DNA from: Oceanospirillaceae bacterium
GTDB lineage: Bacteria > Pseudomonadota > Gammaproteobacteria > Pseudomonadales > Balneatricaceae
DNA: 12,739 nt
Reading direction: 5' to 3'
Assembly (NCBI GenBank): GCA_003497765.1
Contig: DNNY01000115.1
Span: 1-12,739 of the forward strand
Position numbers and translations under genes: made by a program. Below, in pieces: positions 1 to 5,991 of the stretch. Numbering within the stretch: the stretch's first letter is position 1; each line of letters starts with the position of its first letter. The notes below the pieces were generated by a model. It was not told the origin of the DNA. It did not search any database and was given only the letters and a program-made list of their open reading frames with translations.

Positions 1-165
<165 letters not shown>

Positions 166-302
166 ATAACGCCAAAGACGTTGTATGACGAGAGATTGGA
201 TGATGGATAAGTTATCGATAAAGACATAGAAGAGATAAGTTGTATTACCTGAGTATCACAGATTCGAATGTTAATGTTTGAAAAGACATTAACGACCAGT
301 TT
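166..302 (+). other. 23S-5S internal transcribed spacer
   Basis: This 137-base AT-rich spacer lies between the 23S and 5S genes. No tRNA fold is visible. The only clear structure is an 8-bp hairpin at 270-293 (GTTAATGT / ACATTAAC around an 8-base loop), plausibly a precursor rRNA processing stem. Its processing role is inferred from position only. Confidence 0.8.
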
Positions 303-422
303 AGCTTGGCAACCATAGCGAGATGGAACCACCTGATCCCATACCGAACTCAGAAGTGAAACGTTTTAGCGCCGATGGTAGTGTGGGGTCTCCCCATGTG
401 AGAGTAGGTCATTGCCAAGCGT
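303..422 (+). rRNA. rrf: 5S ribosomal RNA
   Basis: About 120 bases align end to end with bacterial 5S rRNA. Visible landmarks are ACCTGATCCCATACCGAACT at 331-350, CAGAAGTGAAACG at 351-363, TAGCGCCGATGGTAGTGTGG at 367-386 and TCTCCCCATGTGAGAGTAGG at 389-408. The terminal helix closes between GCTTGGC (304-310) and GCCAAGC (414-420). It is co-directional with the 23S gene and is the last gene of this rRNA operon. It looks intact. The ends are set by alignment with E. coli 5S and may be off by one or two bases. Confidence 0.97.
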
Positions 423-430
423 CTAATACG

Positions 431-464
431 AAGCCCCGTGGTTGTTTAACTGCGGGGCTTTTTT
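431..464 (+). terminator. Rho-independent terminator of the rRNA operon
   Basis: AAGCCCCG (431-438) pairs with CGGGGCTT (453-460). The stem extends through two G-T wobbles and three Watson-Crick pairs to a GTTT loop (444-447). A run of six T (459-464) follows. It lies 9 bases after the 5S gene and points rightward, so it should end rRNA transcription. Confidence 0.93.
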
Positions 465-485
465 ATTGTGATTGAGAAAGTATGA

Positions 486-501
486 CCTACTCTCGAGTAG
501 G
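486..501 (+). repeat. Hairpin CCTACT-CTCG-AGTAGG
   Basis: This is a perfect 6-bp inverted repeat with a CTCG loop. Positions 484-494 (GACCTACTCTC) are the exact reverse complement of 400-410 in the 5S gene, so the left arm is antisense to the 5S 3' domain. It is the first of three compact hairpins between the two terminators. No function is known. Confidence 0.7.
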
Positions 502-519
502 GCGAGACGCGTGAAGAAA

Positions 520-537
520 AGCAGCCTAGTGGCTGCT
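520..537 (+). repeat. Hairpin AGCAGCC-TAGT-GGCTGCT
   Basis: This perfect 7-bp inverted repeat with a 4-base loop is the second hairpin in the 465-630 spacer. It is followed by GTTT only, so it is not a good terminator by itself. No coding frame or tRNA fold covers it. Confidence 0.65.
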
Positions 538-554
538 GTTTAGCTAGTGAGCGG

Positions 555-571
555 CGGCGCTTGTAGCGCCG
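555..571 (+). repeat. Hairpin CGGCGC-TTGTA-GCGCCG
   Basis: This perfect 6-bp GC-only stem has a 5-base loop and is the third hairpin in the spacer. Its right arm includes TAGCGCCGA (564-572), which is also found inside the 5S gene at 367-375. It directly precedes the partial 5S tail copy, so the arm may itself be 5S-derived. Confidence 0.65.
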
Positions 572-603
572 ACAGGCCATTGCCAAGCGGCTAACGTGAA
601 GCC
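564..603 (+). pseudogene. Partial, decayed copy of the 5S rRNA 3' end with its downstream flank
   Basis: Positions 575-603 match 407-435 (end of the 5S gene plus the start of its terminator) at 24 of 29 bases by hand alignment. The core CATTGCCAAGCG is identical. Just upstream, TAGCGCCGA (564-572) matches 367-375 of the 5S. The simplest reading is a second 5S-tail copy with the roughly 31 bases between these blocks lost. Nothing resembling the 5' half of the 5S is present, so it cannot encode a functional 5S rRNA. The 9-base upstream match could be chance; the 29-base match is more convincing. Confidence 0.6.
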
Positions 604-629
604 TCACCCTTATGGGTGGAGCTTTTTTT
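599..629 (+). terminator. Second rho-independent terminator after the rRNA operon
   Basis: AAGCCTCACCC (599-609) pairs with GGGTGGAGCTT (614-624) around the loop TTAT, with one mismatch and one G-T wobble. A run of seven T follows (623-629). It points rightward, in the rRNA direction, and its left arm continues the duplicated 5S flank. It would act as a backup stop protecting the convergent xseA gene. Confidence 0.85.
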
Positions 630-674
630 ATGGCTTTTTAAGTCTGTCTACAAACAAATAATAGTCTTGCTAAA

Positions 675-1991
675 TTAGTCCACGGTGACGGGCAGGGTGT
701 CATCTTGCCAGCGGACTGTTAAGCGCTGTCCAGAGCAGACCGCAGCTGCTTTGGTGACAATATTACCCTCTTCATCTTGGGTCATGGTATAGCCTCTACT
801 TAGGGTTTGTAGGGGGCTAAGTTGGTTTAGCATACCCGCCAAATAAGCAACTTGTTCTTTACTCTGGCGCTGTTTAATGGCGATGGTTTTATCTGCTCTG
901 GCGGCAAGGTTTTGCAAATGTTGGCGCTGTAAAGTGATATGAGCCTTGGGAGATAAGCTCTGGATACGATTATGGAGGCTTTCTATCCTTTTATGGCTGT
1001 CATATATACGAAACTGCATATGCTTTTCCATAGCTAATGACAGCTTATCTAAACGTTGACCATAATCCTGAAGCTGCTGATCAGGTTTGCGGAGTTGGGC
1101 TTTAAGCTGATTGATTATTAACTGTTGCTTGTGTAGCTGATTTTGCAAAGCGCCATGCAAACGTTGACCCAGTTGCTTAGTTTGGAGACTTAAGTGTTGC
1201 TGGCTTTGAGTAATGGCTTCAGCCGCAGCAGATGGCGTCGGCGCCCGTAAGTCAGCAACAAAATCACTAATGGTAAAATCTGTTTCATGTCCAACAGCAC
1301 TTATTACAGGTATGTCGCTGCTGACAATTTGTCTAGCCAGGGTTTCGTCATTAAAGCTCCAGAGATCCTCCATAGAACCACCACCACGGGCAATAATAAT
1401 CGCGTCGTGCAAATTCAGTTTATTGCAAAGTTTCAAGGCATGACAAGCCGCTGGGGCGGCATCAGGCCCCTGTACAGGTACGGGAATAATATCGATTTGC
1501 AGGCTAGGCATACGTTTGCCTGCAACACTGATAATATCGTGTACGGCGGCACCATTGGCTGAAGTAATAACGGCAATCCGACGACAATATTCTGGTATAG
1601 GTCGCTTGCGCTCTGGTGCAAATAAGCCTTCATCCTGAAGTTTTTGTTTTAGTTGTTGGAAGGCCGCCTGCAATTGGCCAGCACCAGCTGGTGTCAGGCT
1701 TTCACCAATTAATTGATATTCACCTCGGTCAGGGTAAATAGACACCTTGGCCTGTAAATGAACTAGATCCCCTTCTTTAGGGTGAAATTGGCAATATAGA
1801 TTGCGGTTACGAAACAGAGCACAGCGAATCTGGCCCTCAATATCTTTAAGAGTAAAGTACCAATGGCCTGAACGAGCACGAGTAAAGCTGGAGATTTCTC
1901 CACAGACCGTTATCAAACCAAAGTGTTTTTCTAGCATGGAGCGAGCTGCATGATTGAGTTCGCTAACTTGCCATATATAGTCTTCTTGCAT
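675..1991 (-). CDS. xseA: Exodeoxyribonuclease VII large subunit
   Basis: This is the large catalytic subunit of exonuclease VII, which degrades single-stranded DNA from either end with the small subunit XseB (not in this window). The 438-residue product is close to the E. coli length of about 456. An N-terminal OB-fold (about residues 5-105, with GEISSFTRARSGHWYFTLKD at 31-50) binds single-stranded DNA. The catalytic domain carries ARGGGSMEDLWSFNDE (201-216) and SAVGHETDFTISDFVADLRA (231-250). Asp152, Arg202, His235 and Asp238 correspond to the residues reported as essential in E. coli. A long glutamine-rich coiled-coil stretch (about 262-390) follows, then the conserved LSRGY end segment (397-401). 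The ATG aligns with family N-termini, but no strong Shine-Dalgarno is seen upstream. The gene is divergent from guaB, as in E. coli, and convergent with the rRNA operon. Confidence 0.97.
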   Translation of the reverse strand: MQEDYIWQVSELNHAARSMLEKHFGLITVCGEISSFTRARSGHWYFTLKDIEGQIRCALFRNRNLYCQFHPKEGDLVHLQAKVSIYPDRGEYQLIGESLTPAGAGQLQAAFQQLKQKLQDEGLFAPERKRPIPEYCRRIAVITSANGAAVHDIISVAGKRMPSLQIDIIPVPVQGPDAAPAACHALKLCNKLNLHDAIIIARGGGSMEDLWSFNDETLARQIVSSDIPVISAVGHETDFTISDFVADLRAPTPSAAAEAITQSQQHLSLQTKQLGQRLHGALQNQLHKQQLIINQLKAQLRKPDQQLQDYGQRLDKLSLAMEKHMQFRIYDSHKRIESLHNRIQSLSPKAHITLQRQHLQNLAARADKTIAIKQRQSKEQVAYLAGMLNQLSPLQTLSRGYTMTQDEEGNIVTKAAAVCSGQRLTVRWQDDTLPVTVD

Positions 1992-2120
1992 GTGTTTGTT
2001 TGCTAGCTATAAATCGCGTTCTTAATAGTAGCTTATAGTGGGTGATTTGAACAACACTGCATCGTTTATCCAGCGCATTGATTTAGGCTTTTGGTAGGTT
2101 TTTAGATGTTGCTTAGTTAC

Positions 2121-2158
2121 GGCTATTCACTATTATTTATAGCCCCGATTGAATAGCC
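2121..2158. repeat. Inverted/direct repeat cluster upstream of guaB
   Basis: GGCTATTC (2121-2128) is inverted exactly as GAATAGCC (2151-2158). In addition ATAGCCC occurs twice in direct orientation (2139-2145 and 2153-2159), so the left arm could pair with either right arm. Spacing between the direct copies is 14 bases. It may be an operator or a DNA or RNA structural element. Any regulatory role is inference. Confidence 0.4.
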
Positions 2159-2267
2159 CAATATGTACTTAGAATAATGTCTAAAAAGACAGTTTTTGAG
2201 GGGAGTTGAGAGCTTTTATTGGGTTTTATTTTTATCCCTATTAAAGACAAATTTAAGCCTAAAATAG

Positions 2268-2297
2268 TGGCTAAAAAACCACCAGTTGGTGTATAAT
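2268..2297 (+). promoter_or_regulatory. Probable sigma-70 promoter for guaB
   Basis: A perfect -10 hexamer TATAAT lies at 2292-2297, about 37 bases before the guaB ATG. The -35 element is weak: TGGCTA at 2268-2273, 18 bases upstream, matches TTGACA at 3 of 6 positions. The palindrome CACCAGTTGGTG (2280-2291) fills the spacer up to the -10. A GC-containing stretch (AGCGC, 2300-2304) follows the -10 near the likely start of transcription. The start site is inferred. Confidence 0.5.
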
Positions 2298-2333
2298 TCA
2301 GCGCTTCTTTAAATTAGGTTCTGGACGGTTCCC

Positions 2334-3803
2334 ATGCTACGTGTCTCCGAAGAAGCACTCACTTTTGATGATGTTCTCCTAGTGCCCGGATATTCCGAGG
2401 TGCTCCCTAAAGATGTCCAGCTAAAAACATTTATTGCCCGCGATTTGCCTTTGAATATTCCCTTAGTATCCGCCGCTATGGATACGGTTACTGAATCGCG
2501 TCTGGCTATTGCTATGGCGCAGGAAGGTGGTATTGGTATTCTGCATAAGAATCTAACCATTGAACAACAAGCTACGGAAGTTGCTAAGGTTAAAAAGCAC
2601 GAGAGTGGTGTGGTACAAAACCCCGTTACTTGCCGCTCTGATATGACCATTGGCGAACTGCAGCAATTAGCTGCACGTACAGGCTTTTCTGGTTTCCCCG
2701 TGGTAGATGATGAGGATTTGGTGGGTATTGTCACTAGCCGTGATATGCGTTTTGAAAATTATCTGCAAGCCACAGTGGCAACTATTATGACACCTAAAGA
2801 CAAGTTGGTTACTGTGCAACCTGGAGTGGACCAAGAAAAGGTGCGTAACTTATTGCGTAAGCATCGTATTGAGCGCGTTCTTGTGGTTGACGAAGCCGGC
2901 GGGTTACAAGGCATGATGACTGTAAAAGATATGTATTACGCCAAGGCTTACCCAAATGCTGCCAAAGATAGTAATGGTAGTTTGCTGGTTGGTGCGGCTG
3001 TAGGTACCGGTGCTGACACCCCTGACCGCGTTGATGCGTTAGTTGCGGCGGGTGTTGATTTGATTGTAGTTGATACAGCCCATGGTCACTCACAAGGTGT
3101 TATCGAGCGTGTAAGGTGGGTTAAATCGACCTACCCGCAAGTAAAGGTTGTAGGTGGTAATATTGCTACGGCTGCCGCGGCAGAGGCTTTGGTCGATGCC
3201 GGTGCTGATGGGGTTAAAGTAGGTATTGGCCCTGGTTCTATTTGTACTACACGTATCGTAGCGGGCGTCGGTGTGCCACAAATTTCCGCTGTTGCGAATG
3301 TGGCTGCCGCTATGCAACCGCTTGGAATTCCTGTTATTGCTGATGGTGGCGTACGTTATTCTGGTGATTTGGCTAAAGCGATTGTTGCCGGTGCTAGTGT
3401 GGTTATGGCTGGTAGTCTATTGGCGGGTACTGATGAGGCGCCAGGGGAAGTAGAGTTGTTCCAAGGCCGTGCCTATAAAGCTTATCGTGGTATGGGTTCT
3501 TTAGGCGCTATGGGTCAAAGTCAGGGCTCTAGTGATCGTTATTTCCAGAGTACTGATGCCGGTGTAGAGAAGCTGGTACCAGAAGGGATTGAGGGTCGTG
3601 TAGCATGCAAAGGCCCCATGGGCGCCATTGTGCATCAGTTAATGGGTGGCTTACGGGCTAGTATGGGTTACACCGGTTGTGCCAATATTGATGAAATGCG
3701 CACTAAGCCGAGCTTTACTCGTATCACCAATGCGGGCATGAATGAAAGTCATGTCCATGATGTGACTATCACCAAAGAAGCACCCAACTACCGGGTTAAA
3801 TAG
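2334..3803 (+). CDS. guaB: Inosine-5'-monophosphate dehydrogenase
   Basis: This cytosolic enzyme oxidises IMP to XMP with NAD+, the first committed step to GMP. The 489-residue product matches E. coli GuaB (488) along its whole length, starting [20 protein letters not shown]. The (beta/alpha)8 barrel is interrupted by two CBS domains at about residues 93-205. The catalytic cysteine is Cys304 in [13 protein letters not shown], the phosphate-binding GGGI-type loop is at about 338-343 (DGGVRYSG), and the mobile flap holds SSDRYFQ (Arg402, Tyr403). The C-terminus [17 protein letters not shown] is typical. The ATG fits the family N-terminus, although the Shine-Dalgarno is weak (GGA about 8 bases upstream). 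It heads the purine cluster and is followed by a terminator-like hairpin before guaA. Confidence 0.98.
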   Translation: MLRVSEEALTFDDVLLVPGYSEVLPKDVQLKTFIARDLPLNIPLVSAAMDTVTESRLAIAMAQEGGIGILHKNLTIEQQATEVAKVKKHESGVVQNPVTCRSDMTIGELQQLAARTGFSGFPVVDDEDLVGIVTSRDMRFENYLQATVATIMTPKDKLVTVQPGVDQEKVRNLLRKHRIERVLVVDEAGGLQGMMTVKDMYYAKAYPNAAKDSNGSLLVGAAVGTGADTPDRVDALVAAGVDLIVVDTAHGHSQGVIERVRWVKSTYPQVKVVGGNIATAAAAEALVDAGADGVKVGIGPGSICTTRIVAGVGVPQISAVANVAAAMQPLGIPVIADGGVRYSGDLAKAIVAGASVVMAGSLLAGTDEAPGEVELFQGRAYKAYRGMGSLGAMGQSQGSSDRYFQSTDAGVEKLVPEGIEGRVACKGPMGAIVHQLMGGLRASMGYTGCANIDEMRTKPSFTRITNAGMNESHVHDVTITKEAPNYRVK

Positions 3804-3818
3804 AATTACTTAGTATTG

Positions 3819-3845
3819 GAGGCCATTATGGCCTCTATTTTTTTT
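3819..3845 (+). terminator. Intrinsic terminator or attenuator between guaB and guaA
   Basis: GAGGCCA (3819-3825) pairs perfectly with TGGCCTC (3829-3835) around a 3-base loop, and eight T follow at 3838-3845. It lies 16 bases after the guaB stop and 46 bases before the guaA start. It has all parts of a rho-independent terminator. With co-directional genes of one pathway on both sides it may terminate only part of transcription. Confidence 0.8.
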
Positions 3846-3880
3846 ATTTGGTTGGTCTGGTGTTGAAGCCAGCCTGTCAT

Positions 3881-3884
3881 GGAG
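3881..3884 (+). promoter_or_regulatory. Ribosome binding site that decides the guaA start
   Basis: GGAG at 3881-3884 lies 6 bases before the ATG at 3891. An in-frame ATG at 3879 overlaps this motif and has no Shine-Dalgarno of its own, so 3891 is preferred. Confidence 0.75.
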
Positions 3885-3890
3885 TGCAAT

Positions 3891-5468
3891 ATGACGCAAG
3901 ATATCCACGCTCAGCGGATACTTATCTTGGATTTTGGGTCCCAATATACACAACTGATTGCGCGTCGAGTGCGTGAAATTGGTGTTTACTGTGAAATTCG
4001 CGCTTGGGATATGCAGGACGAAGCCATTGCTCAGTTTGCGCCTCAGGGCATTATTTTAGCGGGTGGCCCAGAGTCAGTCACTGAGGCTAATAGCCCGCGT
4101 GCTCCACAAAAGGTATTTGAGCTGGGTGTGCCTGTGTTGGGTATCTGTTACGGCATGCAAACCATGGCTGAGCAACTAGGTGGTAAAGTGAGTGCCTCTG
4201 ATGAGCGGGAGTTTGGGTTTGCTGAGGTGCGGGTTGAAACCGCTGGCGCACTGCTCAATGGTATTGAAGATCATGTGCATAATGATGGTAGTCTTAGCCT
4301 AGATGTGTGGATGAGCCATGGCGATAAAGTCACAGAATTACCATCCCAGTTTACTTGTATGGCAGCCACTGATAGTGCACCTATTGCTGGTATGAGTTGG
4401 GAAGAAAAACGTTTTTATGGTTTACAATTCCACCCTGAAGTAACCCATACCAAGCAGGGTGGCCGTATTTTAGAGCGCTTTGTACGTGACATCTGTGGTT
4501 GTGAGGCCCTGTGGACTGCGAGCAATATTATTGATGATGCTATTGCTACGGTGCGCAACAAGGTGGGCACTGATACCGTATTGTTAGGTTTATCTGGTGG
4601 TGTAGATTCTTCTGTTGTAGCGGCCTTGTTGCACAAGGCCATTGGTGATCAATTGGTTTGTGTGTTTGTTGATAATGGCCTGCTACGCCTTAATGAAGGT
4701 GATCAGGTGATGGATATGTTCGCCAAAAATATGGGTGTTAAGGTTATTCGGGCGGACGCTGAAAATCTGTTCCTTGATAACTTAGCGGGGGTTAGTGACC
4801 CCGAAGCCAAGCGTAAGGTGATTGGTAATACCTTTATTGATGTGTTTGATGCCGAAGCCGGTAAGCTGGACAATGTTAAGTGGTTGGCGCAAGGCACCAT
4901 TTACCCAGATGTTATTGAGTCAGCGGCTGCTGAAACAGGCAAGGCGCACGTTATTAAGTCCCATCATAATGTCGGTGGTTTACCCGAAGATATGGCTTTG
5001 GATTTAGTCGAGCCACTACGGGAGTTATTTAAGGATGAAGTCCGCAAGATTGGCCTTGAGTTAGGTTTGCCATACGATATGGTTTATCGCCATCCTTTCC
5101 CTGGTCCTGGTTTGGGTGTCCGTATTCTCGGTGAGGTGAAAAAACAATACGCGGATATTTTACGTCAAGCCGATGCCATCTTTATCGAAGAACTGCATAA
5201 GGCGGATTGGTATCACAAAGTGAGTCAGGCCTTTGTGGTGTTTTTGCCAGTTAAGTCTGTGGGTGTGGTTGGTGATGGGCGCCGCTATGAATATGTGGTG
5301 AGCTTGCGCGCAGTGGAAACTATCGACTTTATGACCGCACGTTGGGCGCATTTGCCCTATGAGCTGTTAGAGAAGGTATCTGGACGCATTATTAACGAGA
5401 TTGCTGGTATATCTCGCGTCGCTTACGATGTGTCTAGTAAACCCCCTGCCACTATTGAGTGGGAGTAG
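3891..5468 (+). CDS. guaA: GMP synthase, glutamine-hydrolysing
   Basis: This enzyme converts XMP to GMP using ATP and ammonia from glutamine, completing the guanine branch begun by GuaB. Starting at ATG 3891 gives 525 residues, the E. coli length as I recall it, and an N-terminus [20 protein letters not shown] in register with E. coli. An N-terminal class I glutamine amidotransferase domain (about 1-200) carries the triad Cys86 (GICYGMQT), His181 and Glu183 (FHPEV). The ATP-pyrophosphatase domain has the P-loop LSGGVDSS at 234-241. The C-terminal dimerisation domain contains [15 protein letters not shown] and ends KPPATIEWE. An in-frame ATG at 3879 would add four residues but overlaps the ribosome binding site. 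The stop is 11 bases before the preferred tadA start. Confidence 0.98.
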   Translation: MTQDIHAQRILILDFGSQYTQLIARRVREIGVYCEIRAWDMQDEAIAQFAPQGIILAGGPESVTEANSPRAPQKVFELGVPVLGICYGMQTMAEQLGGKVSASDEREFGFAEVRVETAGALLNGIEDHVHNDGSLSLDVWMSHGDKVTELPSQFTCMAATDSAPIAGMSWEEKRFYGLQFHPEVTHTKQGGRILERFVRDICGCEALWTASNIIDDAIATVRNKVGTDTVLLGLSGGVDSSVVAALLHKAIGDQLVCVFVDNGLLRLNEGDQVMDMFAKNMGVKVIRADAENLFLDNLAGVSDPEAKRKVIGNTFIDVFDAEAGKLDNVKWLAQGTIYPDVIESAAAETGKAHVIKSHHNVGGLPEDMALDLVEPLRELFKDEVRKIGLELGLPYDMVYRHPFPGPGLGVRILGEVKKQYADILRQADAIFIEELHKADWYHKVSQAFVVFLPVKSVGVVGDGRRYEYVVSLRAVETIDFMTARWAHLPYELLEKVSGRIINEIAGISRVAYDVSSKPPATIEWE

Positions 5469-5479
5469 AGAAATATAGC

Positions 5480-5989
5480 GTGAATAACGACACCACCCTA
5501 GCCCCTAATGACGAATACTTTATGGCCTTGGCCATGGAACAAGCCCAGCTTGCCGTGCAACAGGGTGAGGTGCCAGTGGGTGCAGTGGTGGTGCAGCAGG
5601 GCAAGGTAATTGGGTGTGGCTATAACCAACCCATTAGTAGTCATGACCCAAGTGCTCATGCAGAGATTATGGCTCTGCGTGAGGCGGCAGCCAAATTGAA
5701 AAACTACCGCCTACCCGGTTGCCAGTTATACGTTACCTTGGAGCCTTGTTCTATGTGTATCGGCGCTATGGTACATGCACGTATAGAACGTCTGGTGTAT
5801 GGTGCTGCGGAACCCAAGGCAGGGGTAGTAGAGAGCAATGTACACTTGTTAGAACAACCTCATTTTAACCATCATGTTGATGTGCAAGGTGGTGTGCTAG
5901 CTACGCAAGCTAGCCAAATACTAAGTGATTTTTTTAAACAGCGTCGCTTACAACATAAAGCGATCAAGGCAGAGGCTAATAGAGGCTAA
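5480..5989 (+). CDS. tadA: tRNA(adenine-34) deaminase
   Basis: TadA deaminates adenosine-34 of tRNA-Arg(ACG) to inosine, allowing it to read CGU, CGC and CGA codons. From the GTG at 5480 the product is 169 residues, near the E. coli size (167). The cytidine/deoxycytidylate deaminase zinc site is complete: His60-Ala-Glu62 (HAEIMALRE) and Cys90/Cys93 in [35 protein letters not shown] and LSDFFKQRR are close to E. coli TadA. Start choice is uncertain. GTG 5480 has AGAG at 5467-5470, while an in-frame GTG at 5459 overlaps the guaA stop and lacks a ribosome binding site. The next ATG (5522) would cut into the first helix. It lies between guaA and purL with almost no spacing, so it is probably co-transcribed with them. 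Confidence 0.95.
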   Translation: MNNDTTLAPNDEYFMALAMEQAQLAVQQGEVPVGAVVVQQGKVIGCGYNQPISSHDPSAHAEIMALREAAAKLKNYRLPGCQLYVTLEPCSMCIGAMVHARIERLVYGAAEPKAGVVESNVHLLEQPHFNHHVDVQGGVLATQASQILSDFFKQRRLQHKAIKAEANRG

Positions 5990-5990
5990 A
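5971..5990 (+). repeat. 10-bp tandem repeat at the tadA/purL junction
   Basis: AGAGGCTAAT (5971-5980) is followed immediately by AGAGGCTAAA (5981-5990), differing only in the last base. It spans the final codons and stop of tadA and supplies two copies of the GAGG Shine-Dalgarno core. The second copy (5982-5985) is 6 bases from the purL ATG at 5992 and is the likely ribosome binding site. Confidence 0.6.
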
Positions 5991-5991
5991 T

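Larger units (their letters stand above)
1992..2333. other. Divergent intergenic region between xseA and guaB
   Basis: This 342-bp AT-rich region must hold the promoters of both xseA (leftward) and guaB (rightward). It contains the likely guaB promoter (TATAAT at 2292-2297), an inverted repeat GGCTATTC (2121-2128) / GAATAGCC (2151-2158) with an extra ATAGCC at 2139-2144, and a small hairpin TGTCT-AAAA-AGACA (2178-2191). I see no convincing coding frame or tRNA, and no match to the E. coli PurR operator consensus. A clear xseA promoter was not found. Confidence 0.75.

Noticed and set aside
263..269. TTCGAAT in the 23S-5S spacer, resembling a tRNA T-loop
   Set aside because: No paired T-stem, anticodon arm or acceptor stem can be built around it, so no tRNA is called.
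1992..2060. Candidate xseA promoter on the minus strand (TTGTTC, 18 bases, TACTAT)
   Set aside because: Matches to consensus are only 3 of 6 and 4 of 6 in an AT-rich region where such hits are frequent.
2178..2197. TGTCT-AAAA-AGACA hairpin followed by five T, upstream of guaB
   Set aside because: The stem is only 5 bp and AT-rich, and no gene is seen to end there. Too weak to call a terminator.
5896..5914. GCTAGC inverted repeat within tadA
   Set aside because: It lies in a coding region that aligns with the conserved family and has no T-run or other context. It is probably incidental.
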